From assembly GCA_913774845.1 (NCBI GenBank), contig CAJYJO010000020.1, positions 1 through 64,000 of the forward strand: DNA of 64,000 nt, read 5' to 3'. The position numbers were made by a program, and so were the translations under genes. Positions within the stretch are counted from its first letter, which is position 1; every line of letters starts with the position of its first letter. The notes beneath the pieces were generated by a model. It ran no database searches, was not told the origin of the DNA, and saw nothing but the letters and a program-made list of their open reading frames with translations. Shown piece after piece: positions 19,132 through 26,793 of the stretch. The DNA comes from an uncultured Microbacterium sp. (GTDB taxonomy: Bacteria > Actinomycetota > Actinomycetes > Actinomycetales > Microbacteriaceae).

Positions 19132-20012
19132 GCGCCCGCCTCGCCCCGTCGGCGCCGGCGTACCGCGATCAGCGCGAATGCGCCCAGAGCCACCGCCGCT
19201 GTACCGGCACCCGCCGCAGCGGCACCCGCCGACGCGGCCGAGGAGATGGCGGTGCCGCCCCCACCGGTGTGGATGCCGCCGACGGGCATGTCGGCGAGGG
19301 TCGCCGAGTCGGTGATGGTCTGCGCCGTCAGCGCACCCCGGGCGTCATCGAGCACGAAGAGGGTCGAGACCGACCCCGCCGGAAGATCGACGGCCGAGGT
19401 CGCGGACTCGTCCGCACCCGTCAGCTCGAGATCCCAGGAACCGGCCGGCACCGCGGCGTAGTCGGTCGCCGAGCCCGCCGGCACGTCGCGTGCGATCGGG
19501 CGCCCCTGGGCGGTGTCGACGTCCACCGTCGGCTCGACCGTCGAGGCTTGCACGACGCGCACCCGCGCCTGCCCGGCGGCGGGGGCTGAGAGGTCGTCCT
19601 CGAAGACCGTGGTCTTCAAGTCGGCGTTGCGGCCGTAGGCGGCGACCGTGAGCGGCTCGCCCTCGGCGATGTCGATCGACTGCTGCACGACCGGCTGCGT
19701 GCCGTCGGCGGCATCCGAGGGCACCATCGACACGACGTACGTGCCGTCCGCGAGGGGGATGTAGGGGCTCACGGCGCCGTAGGCGACGTCGTCGAGCTCG
19801 TAGACGACGGCCCCACCGGCGAGCGCCGTCAGCTGGACGTCGACCGACTTGGTGTCGGGGGAGAGGTGTGCGACGCGCGCCCACCCGCCGGGCGCGGTGG
19901 GGGCCGCAGAGGCGGCCGGGGCGGTGGCGACGCCGATCCCGGCGGTGAGCAGGGCGGCGGCGCTGATCGCGGCGAGCCGCGCGGGACGAAGGGAGGGAGT
20001 GGCACGGAACAT
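19128..20012 (-). CDS. Secreted DUF4397 protein with C-terminal membrane anchor
   Basis: 294 residues. A signal peptide (1-37, ending ASA-AP) is followed by a DUF4397 region (ARVAHLSPDTKSVDVQL through about 235, two repeated beta-rich halves). A tail has MPVGGIHTGGGG (242-253), a hydrophobic helix (about 264-284) and RRRRR. That layout resembles a sortase cell-wall sorting signal, but without LPxTG or LAxTG. DUF4397 genes are, to my memory, frequent neighbours of class F sortases. The next gene encodes one and is translationally coupled, so this is its likely substrate. Molecular role of DUF4397 unknown. Confidence 0.87.
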   Translation of the reverse strand: MFRATPSLRPARLAAISAAALLTAGIGVATAPAASAAPTAPGGWARVAHLSPDTKSVDVQLTALAGGAVVYELDDVAYGAVSPYIPLADGTYVVSMVPSDAADGTQPVVQQSIDIAEGEPLTVAAYGRNADLKTTVFEDDLSAPAAGQARVRVVQASTVEPTVDVDTAQGRPIARDVPAGSATDYAAVPAGSWDLELTGADESATSAVDLPAGSVSTLFVLDDARGALTAQTITDSATLADMPVGGIHTGGGGTAISSAASAGAAAAGAGTAAVALGAFALIAVRRRRRGEAGA

Positions 20013-20042
20013 GGCGGTCCTTTCGTTGGGGGGAGGAGAGGA

Positions 20043-22031
20043 TCAGGAGGTGGGACGGGGGAGCAGGTCGACCGGCTCGTCGGGTGAGAACGTGATGACC
20101 ACGCCGGCATCGCCGCGTTCGACCGAGACCGGGCGCAGGGGGCCGGTCAGCGAGTCGTAGAACCGCAGCAGGGCGTCGGCCCCGGCGGCATCCCCCCGGG
20201 CGTCCTGACCGGCGAACTCGCTCACGGTGAGCTGACGGTGCACGCCCGAGGGATCGCCCTCCAGCTGCGCGATGTCGGCCACGTCGATCCGGCCCTGCGA
20301 CGACAGCTGGCCGAGGGTGAGCAGGATGCGACCGTCGACGACGCCCGAGGTGAGCAGGTCCTGCTCCTCGCCGGGGACGCCGACGTCGGGGTTCTGCAGC
20401 ACCTGCTGCCCGGCGACCGATCGGGCGGCGTACAGGTCGTCGTCGGCGGCCTGCGCGAGCGCCGCCTGGGCGGTGTCGACCAGGCGCACGTCGACCTTCT
20501 GCGCGCCCTCACCGAATGACGCCACGACGGCGCTGTTCTCGATCGCCTGGCGCACGGTCGGGAACTCGGTCGGAAAGGTGCGCATCGAGTCGGTCGTGAT
20601 GACGTAGTCGTAGTCGCGCCACCCGTCGGGGGCGAGCTGCTGCACGTCGGTGTCGGTGTCGGCCTTGTAGTACCAGACGACGTTCTCGCGCTCGAAGCCC
20701 GCGCGCACCAGGTCGACCCACATCGCGTCGTCCACGAGCATGCGGGAGTCGGCGGGCGCGTTCTGCGTCATCCACGCCTCGGCGTCGCGCAGCGGGCGGT
20801 CGAGGTCGGCGAGGAGGAACCCGCGCAGCTGCGCAGCCCACAGGGGACCCGCGGCCAGCACCGCGGCGATGAGACCGACGGCGGTGGCGACACCCCCGAG
20901 GCGCCGCATGACGCCGTGAGAGCGCAGGGCCTCGACGGCCACCTGACCCATTCCGGCGACGACCACGGCAGCGAACGGCAGCAGCATGATGACGTACGGC
21001 ACGGGCAGGTAGCCCCCGCGGAACATGAACGCCGTCAGGGCCAGCAGGGCGATCGCCCAGGGGCGCAGGCGACGCACGAACAGCGCCGCGACGGCGGCCG
21101 CGAGCGCCGTGACGATGAGGACGGCGTCGAGCTGCCACCACAGTCCGACGGTGCGCGACATGAGGCTCTCGGGGTCGAACAGCGATCCGCTGCCCTCGCG
21201 CGAGGACAGCTGGAACGCGAGACCGTCCCACAGGCTCACGCGACCGGGAGCGGGAGCGACCTCGCCCTTGACCAGGGCGAAAGCGACGTAGGCGAGGCCG
21301 ATGAGCCCCAGCACGGCCGAGGCGACCGACAGGGTGTACCGGCGCGTCGTGCGGTCCGCCCCGCGCCACATGAACCACGCCACCAGCGGCAGCGCGAGCA
21401 GGTACGTCTCTTTCGTGAGGACGGCGATACCGAACGCGGCCGCGGCGCCGATGTAGCCGGCCAGCTGGGCGCGTCGGCTCATCGCCAGCAGCAGCGCGGC
21501 GAGCAGCCATGCCGTGGCGAGGTTGTCCAGGTACACCTGCCGGTGGAACTGCACCGCCAACGGCGACAGCAGGAACAGCGCGACAGCGGCGGACGCGGTC
21601 AACCGGGCGAAGCCGATGCGGCGCACGACGAACCACAGCAGGACGGCGGCTGCGGCGGTGGCCGCGAGCATCGCCTCACGGGCGGCGATCACGGCGACGT
21701 CGTAGCGGTTCCAGCCGTCGGTCAGACCGACCCAGGCCGCGATCTGCATCCACCCGAGGGGCGGGTGGTCGTACCAGTACGTGTAGTGCGTGAGCTCGCC
21801 GAGGTTGCCGATGCTCCACGCCTGCGCGGTGTACGTGCCCTCGTCGTCGATGCGCTGCGGGGAGCCGCCCAGGTTCAGCGCGTTGACCACCAGGCCGAGG
21901 ACGAGGGGAGGAAGCAGCCACAGCGCGTCGCCGAGCCGGGCGCGCCAGGGCGAGACCCGGCGGCGCAGCCCTGCCGACGCGCGGTCGGAGGGGATCGTCC
22001 CGGTGGGGACGCGGTCGATCGTCGCGGTCAT
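20043..22031 (-). CDS. GT-C fold membrane glycosyltransferase (GT39/ArnT-like)
   Basis: A 662-residue polytopic protein. After a first helix, the extracytoplasmic loop has DDEGTYTAQAW, with the acidic pair typical of the GT-C catalytic site. About ten further helices follow up to residue 420, and a soluble extracytoplasmic tail of roughly 230 residues ends the chain. Such enzymes use polyprenyl-phosphate sugars to glycosylate lipids, proteins or polysaccharides outside the membrane. Start ATG 22031 overlaps the GT2 stop (ATGA), so the synthase and this transferase are made together. Donor and acceptor are unknown. Confidence 0.86.
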   Translation of the reverse strand: MTATIDRVPTGTIPSDRASAGLRRRVSPWRARLGDALWLLPPLVLGLVVNALNLGGSPQRIDDEGTYTAQAWSIGNLGELTHYTYWYDHPPLGWMQIAAWVGLTDGWNRYDVAVIAAREAMLAATAAAAVLLWFVVRRIGFARLTASAAVALFLLSPLAVQFHRQVYLDNLATAWLLAALLLAMSRRAQLAGYIGAAAAFGIAVLTKETYLLALPLVAWFMWRGADRTTRRYTLSVASAVLGLIGLAYVAFALVKGEVAPAPGRVSLWDGLAFQLSSREGSGSLFDPESLMSRTVGLWWQLDAVLIVTALAAAVAALFVRRLRPWAIALLALTAFMFRGGYLPVPYVIMLLPFAAVVVAGMGQVAVEALRSHGVMRRLGGVATAVGLIAAVLAAGPLWAAQLRGFLLADLDRPLRDAEAWMTQNAPADSRMLVDDAMWVDLVRAGFERENVVWYYKADTDTDVQQLAPDGWRDYDYVITTDSMRTFPTEFPTVRQAIENSAVVASFGEGAQKVDVRLVDTAQAALAQAADDDLYAARSVAGQQVLQNPDVGVPGEEQDLLTSGVVDGRILLTLGQLSSQGRIDVADIAQLEGDPSGVHRQLTVSEFAGQDARGDAAGADALLRFYDSLTGPLRPVSVERGDAGVVITFSPDEPVDLLPRPTS

Positions 22032-23524
22032 CGGGCCACCTCCGCGCCGGCGCCGACGAGGTCGCGCGCGGTGGACGGGGTCGCGGTCGCGGCGTCGCGG
22101 TGGGCGCCGGTGTGCTCGGTCTTCTCCCAGCTGCCGTCCCCGCGCAGCTGACGCACGACGCTGCGCACGGCGGCGGCGGCGAGGAACACCTGGTAGGGCA
22201 CGAGTCCCAGCACGAGGCGGACGTAGTCGCGCACGCGCACCTTCCTGTCGTAGACGCGCCCGAACTCGGTCAGTCCCGCCGCCTCGGCGACGAGGGTGAT
22301 GATCGTGGGCACGAGGGGAAGGAAGGTCAGCAGCGCCACCGGGGTCGGCACCTTCACGAGGAGGATGAACACGAGCGAGATGGGGATCAGCAGACCGGTC
22401 GCCGCCTGCAGGAACGGCATGTTCAGCAGATAGCGGGCGTACATGCGCTGGCGCAGCGTCGGCAGTGCCTTCCACTCGCCCTTGCCGAGGACCTGCAGGA
22501 ACCCCTGGTTCCAGCGCGTGCGCTGCTTGTACAGCGACGTCAGGGTCGGCGGGGTCTCCTCGCGCGTGACGTACTCGGGGTTGTAGGCGACGACGACCTT
22601 CGCGCCGTCGCTCGACAGACGCACGCCGAGCTCGCAGTCCTCGGCGAGGCACTGGTCGTCCCACCCCTTCGACCACGCGAGGCGGTCGCGGGTGACGAAC
22701 ACGGTGTTGCCGCCGAGGGGGATGAACTTGGAGCGGGCGTGGAAGTGCAGGCGCGAGCGGAACCAGAAGTAGTACTCCAGGACGTTGCGCAGCGACCACC
22801 AGCTGGTCTCGAAGTTCATCAGCTGAACGCCGCCCTGCACGACGTCGGCACCGGTCTCCTGGAACTTGGAGTCCACGACCGTCAGCAGGCCGGGGTGCAC
22901 CTCGTCCTCGGCGTCGAACACGCCGACGATGTCGCCGGTCGCGATCTGCAGGGCGCGGTTGAGCGCCTTGGGCTTGTTCTTGGGGACGCTGTCGTCCACG
23001 ACGACCTTGATGAGATCGGGATGCCGTGCGGCGGCCTGCCGCACGACCAGCTCGGTGCCGGGGTCGTCGTGGCCGACGATGGCGATGATCTCGAAATCGG
23101 GGTGATCCTGCTGCGCGAGGCGGTCGAGCGTCTGCCCCATCACCTCTTCCTCGTGCCGCCCGGGCACGAGCAGCGTGAACCGGTGCCGCGCGGGACGCGG
23201 CGAGGAGCTGAACTGCGTGGCGCGCAGATCGTCCGCGGAACGCCAGGCGTGGAGCATCCACCACAGCGTCGTCGTCGCGACGACGGTCAGGGCGAGCGCC
23301 AGGACGATGATGCCGCTGTAGCCGAGCCACTCGCCGATCGACCAGTCGGGCAGGAATCCGCCCGACACGGTGGTTCCGGGCTGGGCGGGGACGGGGACGT
23401 CGGTCACGCCGGTCGACCCCTGACCGGGGGCGGGCGCGACGGGCGTGAGGAGCGGTTCGGGCGTCGGGTCGGGGGCGGCGATGGACCGGGGGATCAGCGG
23501 GAACGACAAAACAACCTCCAGCAT
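22028..23524 (-). CDS. Processive family-2 glycosyltransferase (cellulose/hyaluronan synthase-like)
   Basis: 498 residues from ATG 23524. An extracytoplasmic Pro-rich N-terminus leads to a membrane helix (about 72-97), then a cytoplasmic GT2 domain with the KPKALNRAL substrate site, DxD-type DAEDE, acid/base EDCELG, and KQRTRWNQG (the Q-x-x-R-W signature of processive synthases). Four or so C-terminal helices would form the export channel. There is no PilZ domain. It likely makes and extrudes a linear glycan. An alternative start is TTG 23509, which has GGAGG five bases upstream and is quite plausible. First gene of the four-gene cluster ending with the GH8-sortase. Confidence 0.88.
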   Translation of the reverse strand: MLEVVLSFPLIPRSIAAPDPTPEPLLTPVAPAPGQGSTGVTDVPVPAQPGTTVSGGFLPDWSIGEWLGYSGIIVLALALTVVATTTLWWMLHAWRSADDLRATQFSSSPRPARHRFTLLVPGRHEEEVMGQTLDRLAQQDHPDFEIIAIVGHDDPGTELVVRQAAARHPDLIKVVVDDSVPKNKPKALNRALQIATGDIVGVFDAEDEVHPGLLTVVDSKFQETGADVVQGGVQLMNFETSWWSLRNVLEYYFWFRSRLHFHARSKFIPLGGNTVFVTRDRLAWSKGWDDQCLAEDCELGVRLSSDGAKVVVAYNPEYVTREETPPTLTSLYKQRTRWNQGFLQVLGKGEWKALPTLRQRMYARYLLNMPFLQAATGLLIPISLVFILLVKVPTPVALLTFLPLVPTIITLVAEAAGLTEFGRVYDRKVRVRDYVRLVLGLVPYQVFLAAAAVRSVVRQLRGDGSWEKTEHTGAHRDAATATPSTARDLVGAGAEVAR

Positions 23525-23749
23525 CCACGTGGACGGTTCGAGGGCGGTAAGGGGGAGGTGCGGAGAGAGGGCGGGGGTCAGCGCACGGGGGTCATCCGGG
23601 GCGAGGTGGGGGGATGGTTTGGAGCGGTCAGGGTTTTGCCAGGAAGCTTTGCGGTCGCTCCCACGACGTTTCGCTTGACCGTCGTGGCAATCGGATGCCG
23701 CCGACGACGACCGTTCCGCGCCGCAGGGGAACCCCGCCAGACTGGGCTC
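23525..23749. other. Divergent promoter region between GT2 cluster and ABC exporter
   Basis: 225 bp without a gene. The only clear structure is an 8 bp stem CCACGACG/CGTCGTGG with an 11 nt loop (23661-23687). No convincing -10/-35 pair or operator stands out in either direction. A riboswitch-like stretch was considered and rejected. Confidence 0.4.
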
Positions 23750-24625
23750 ATGAGCGAAACCGTCGTGCGCGTCGACAACCTCCGCAAGACCTACAAGGGC
23801 GGGCTCGAGGCGCTGCGCGGGGTGTCGTTCGACATCGGGCGCGGTGAGACCTTCGCCCTGCTCGGGCCCAACGGCGCCGGCAAGAGCACCGTCATCGAGA
23901 TCCTCGAGGGCTACCGCGACCGTTCGAGTGGAGAGGTGAGCGTGCTCGGCGTCGACCCGCACCGTGGCGGCCTGGATTGGAAGGCGCGTCTGGGCATCGT
24001 GCTGCAGAACACCGGGGAGGCGCCGACGGCGACCGTGCGAGAGCTCCTCGCGCACTTCGCGTCGTTCTACCCCCGCGCGCGCGATGTCGATGACGTGATC
24101 GCGGCCGTCGGGCTGAGCGAGAAGGCGAAGGTCTCGGTGCGCAAGCTGTCGGGTGGGCAGCGCCGTCGCGTCGACGTCGCGCTCGGCATCATCGGTCGCC
24201 CCGAGCTGCTGTTCCTCGACGAGCCGACCACGGGATTCGACCCCGAGGTGCGGCGGCAGTTCTGGGATCTCATCCGCGACCTGCAGGCCGAGGGCACCAC
24301 GATTCTGCTCACCACCCACTATCTCGACGAGGCCGCCGAGCTCGCGGAGCGCGCGGCGATCCTCGTCGGCGGGGAGGTGGCATCCGTCGGACGCATCGAT
24401 GAGCTCGGCGGACCGGACGCGCGTGTGCCCGTCGTGCGGTGGCGCGAGGATGGCACGGTGCGCGAGCGGCGCACCGAGAATCCCGGGGCGGTGGTGGCGG
24501 AGCTGTACGGACGGCTCGGCGAACCGGCGCGGCTCGAGGTGGTGCGACCGAGCCTCGAAGACGTGTATCTGTCGTTCCTCGGCGACGAAGCGCGCCGCAC
24601 CACCGCGGCGGGAGGTGCCGCGTGA
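23750..24625 (+). CDS. ABC-2 type transporter ATP-binding protein
   Basis: 291 residues. Walker A GPNGAGKST, Q-loop LQNTGE, signature KLSGGQRRRVDVAL, Walker B ELLFLDEPTTGFD and switch H in TTHYLDEA. The long C-terminal tail (after about 225) is typical of drug/lipid exporter ATPases of the DrrA/YadG group. It pairs with the permease encoded next by a GTGA overlap. ATG 23750 is chosen because the cassette begins immediately (VRVDNLRKTY). Substrate unknown. Confidence 0.92.
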   Translation: MSETVVRVDNLRKTYKGGLEALRGVSFDIGRGETFALLGPNGAGKSTVIEILEGYRDRSSGEVSVLGVDPHRGGLDWKARLGIVLQNTGEAPTATVRELLAHFASFYPRARDVDDVIAAVGLSEKAKVSVRKLSGGQRRRVDVALGIIGRPELLFLDEPTTGFDPEVRRQFWDLIRDLQAEGTTILLTTHYLDEAAELAERAAILVGGEVASVGRIDELGGPDARVPVVRWREDGTVRERRTENPGAVVAELYGRLGEPARLEVVRPSLEDVYLSFLGDEARRTTAAGGAA

Positions 24626-25425
24626 GCCGCGTGCTGCGCCTGGGCGCCGCACGGATCGCCTTCGAGGTGCGCTCGTACTTCCGCCAGGGCGACTCGGTGT
24701 TCTTCACGTTCCTGTTCCCCGTGATGATCCTGCTGATCTTCGCCGTCGCGTTCGATGCGCAGACCTTCGGCCCGCCCGGAGAAGAAGTGGATGCCGCGCA
24801 GTTTTACCTCCCCGCGATGCTCGCCGCCGGCGTGCTGCTGTCGGGCCTGCAGAACATGTCGATCGACATCGCGATGGAGCGCAGCGACGGCACGCTCAAG
24901 CGCCTCGGCGGGACGCCGCTCAGCCCGGTGTCCTACTTCATCGGCAAGCTCGGTCAGGTGCTGGTGACCGGCTTGCTGCAGTCGGTGCTGCTGATCGTCG
25001 TGGCCGCGGTGTTCTTCGGCGTCCCGCTGCCGACCGAGCCGGAGCGCTGGCTGACCTTCGCGTGGGTGTTCCTGCTCGGGGTCACCACGTGCGCGATCCT
25101 CGGCATCGGCCTGTCGGCGCTGCCCCGCACCGGCCGCAGCGCCACCGGAGTCGTCATCCCGATCGTCCTGCTGCTGCAGTTCATCTCGGGCGTCTACATC
25201 AACTTCGCCGCTCTGCCGGAGTGGCTGCAGAACGTCGCGAGCGTCTTCCCGTTGAAGTGGCTCGCGCAGGGCTTCCGCTCGGTGTTCCTGCCGGAGGGGT
25301 TCGCGGCCGCCGAGCCCTCCGGGTCGTGGGACCACCCGCTGATCCTGCTCGTGACGGGGCTGTGGCTGGTGGTGGGCCTGCTCGCGGTCCGGACGACGTT
25401 CCGGTGGATCCGGAAGGACGCGTGA
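24622..25425 (+). CDS. ABC-2 type transporter permease
   Basis: 267 residues from GTG 24622, with six membrane helices (the first FFTFLFPVMILLIFAVAF) and the conserved ABC-2 stretch NMSIDIAMERSDGTLKRLGGTPLSP. Together with the preceding ATPase it forms a two-gene exporter for a drug, lipid or cell-wall component. No regulator lies next to it. An inverted repeat follows. Confidence 0.9.
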   Translation: MSRVLRLGAARIAFEVRSYFRQGDSVFFTFLFPVMILLIFAVAFDAQTFGPPGEEVDAAQFYLPAMLAAGVLLSGLQNMSIDIAMERSDGTLKRLGGTPLSPVSYFIGKLGQVLVTGLLQSVLLIVVAAVFFGVPLPTEPERWLTFAWVFLLGVTTCAILGIGLSALPRTGRSATGVVIPIVLLLQFISGVYINFAALPEWLQNVASVFPLKWLAQGFRSVFLPEGFAAAEPSGSWDHPLILLVTGLWLVVGLLAVRTTFRWIRKDA

Positions 25426-25444
25426 TCCCCGCCCCCGCATTCCT

Positions 25445-25511
25445 CGATAAACGCTCGCCGCGGTGAGAAACGCCCTCCCGGGGCGTTTCCGGCTGCCGCG
25501 AGCGTTTATCG
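25445..25511. repeat. Nested inverted repeat with CGATAAACGCTCGC arms
   Basis: The outer arms CGATAAACGCTCGC and their complement bracket an inner stem GAAACGCCC/GGGCGTTTC with a short loop, 67 bp in all. It lies between two co-directional genes, without a T run. No second copy seen in this window. Confidence 0.8.
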
Positions 25512-25556
25512 CCGGAAGGGGGTGGATGCCGCGGCCCCGGTGTCGCAGGCCGGGTC

Positions 25557-25562
25557 TAGCGT
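25557..25562 (+). promoter_or_regulatory. -10 box for leaderless aldo/keto reductase transcript
   Basis: TAGCGT, 6 nt before ATG 25569. The GGAGGG in between abuts the start codon and is too close to act as a Shine-Dalgarno sequence. Confidence 0.5.
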
Positions 25563-25568
25563 GGAGGG

Positions 25569-26582
25569 ATGGTCGGTTATCGCTACCTCGGAAACAGTGG
25601 ATTCAAGATCTCGGAGATCACCCTCGGCAACTGGGTGACCCACGGCTCGCAGGTCGGTGACGACGCGGCGATCGCCACGGTGCACGCCGCTCTCGACGCG
25701 GGCATCACGACGTTCGACACCGCCGACGCCTACGCCAACGGCGCGGCCGAGACGGTGCTCGGCAAGGCCCTCGAGGGGCAGCGGCGCGAGTCGCTCGAGA
25801 TCTTCACCAAGGTCTATTTCCCGACCGGTCCGGGCGGCCCCAACGACACCGGACTCAGCCGTAAGCACATCATGGACTCCATCAACGGGTCGCTGAAGCG
25901 CCTCGGCACCGACTACGTCGACCTCTATCAGGCCCATCGCTTCGATCACGAGACCCCGCTCGAAGAGACCTTCCAGGCGTTCGCCGACGTCGTCCGCCAG
26001 GGCAAGGCGCTCTACATCGGCGTCTCCGAGTGGACCGCCGAGCAGTTGCGCGAGGGTCACGCGCTCGCCACGCAGCTCGGCATCCAGCTCATCTCGAACC
26101 AGCCGCAGTACTCCATGCTGTGGCGCGTGATCGAGGGCAAGGTGGTCCCGGCCAGCGAAGACCTCGGTATCTCGCAGATCGTCTGGTCGCCCATGGCCCA
26201 GGGCGTGCTGAGCGGCAAGTACCTGCCGGGTCAGCCGGTGCCCGAGGGCTCGCGCGCCACCGACGAGAAGAGCGGCGCCGGCTTCATCAAGCGCTTCTTG
26301 AACGACGACACCCTCGCGGCCGTGCAGCGACTCACGCCCATCGCCGACGGCGCCGGGCTCTCCATGCCCCAGCTCGCGATCGCGTGGGTGCTGCAGAACC
26401 CCAACATCGCCGCCGCGCTCGTCGGGGCTTCGCGCCCCGAGCAGCTCGCCGACACCGTTAAGGCGTCGGGGGTGACGCTGGATGCCGACACCCTCGCCGC
26501 CATCGACGAGGCGCTCGGCGACGCGGTGTTCTCCGACCCCGAGAACACGTACGAGGTGTCGCCGAAGCACCGGGTGGCCTGA
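25569..26582 (+). CDS. Aldo/keto reductase (Kv-beta/YghZ-like)
   Basis: A 337-residue TIM-barrel NADPH-dependent oxidoreductase. The catalytic tetrad is visible: Asp and Tyr in FDTADAYANG, Lys in IFTKVYF, and His in YQAHRFDHETPLEET. The YRYLGNSGFKISEITLG start and the YVDLYQAHRFD segment place it in the Kv-beta-like branch. It probably reduces aldehydes or methylglyoxal-type carbonyls. Stands alone as a single leaderless transcription unit. Confidence 0.92.
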   Translation: MVGYRYLGNSGFKISEITLGNWVTHGSQVGDDAAIATVHAALDAGITTFDTADAYANGAAETVLGKALEGQRRESLEIFTKVYFPTGPGGPNDTGLSRKHIMDSINGSLKRLGTDYVDLYQAHRFDHETPLEETFQAFADVVRQGKALYIGVSEWTAEQLREGHALATQLGIQLISNQPQYSMLWRVIEGKVVPASEDLGISQIVWSPMAQGVLSGKYLPGQPVPEGSRATDEKSGAGFIKRFLNDDTLAAVQRLTPIADGAGLSMPQLAIAWVLQNPNIAAALVGASRPEQLADTVKASGVTLDADTLAAIDEALGDAVFSDPENTYEVSPKHRVA

Positions 26583-26640
26583 CCGGCGAGGGGTGGGGCG
26601 TCGGCTCCGCCCCTCCACAGCATGGGTCGCGGAGGTCACC

Positions 26641-26700
26641 GAGATCACACGTTCCGCGCGAGATCACCCGCCGTTGGGCGGCGAAGCGTGTGATGTCGCA
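26641..26700. repeat. Degenerate inverted repeat of the GATCACACG family
   Basis: The left arm GAGATCACACGTTCCGCGCG matches the left arm of the full palindrome at 48519-48599 almost base for base. The right arm is shortened to GCGAAGCGTGTGATGTC. The inner stem CCGCCG/CGGCGG region is different. A second, damaged member of the same family. Confidence 0.75.
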
Positions 26701-26781
26701 GCGTCCCGCTGTTTGTGCGGCGCGCGTGCCGCGCTCGGCTGCGCCTCAGGCGCCGCTCAGGCGAGAGCAGGGTGGGCGTCG

Positions 26782-26787
26782 TACTCT
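26782..26787 (+). promoter_or_regulatory. -10 box for leaderless DUF4407 transcript
   Basis: TACTCT, 6 nt before ATG 26794. Confidence 0.5.
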
Positions 26788-26793
26788 GAGCGA

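Noticed and set aside
23595..23700. Stretch on the minus strand resembling a c-di-GMP-I (GEMM) riboswitch: a stem with a GAAA loop end followed by GCAAAGC and TTCCTGGCAAAACC, upstream of a cellulose-synthase-like gene
   Set aside because: The upstream GGGCAAACC joint is missing and nothing downstream can form the P3 helix or close P1. The similarity is confined to a few short strings.
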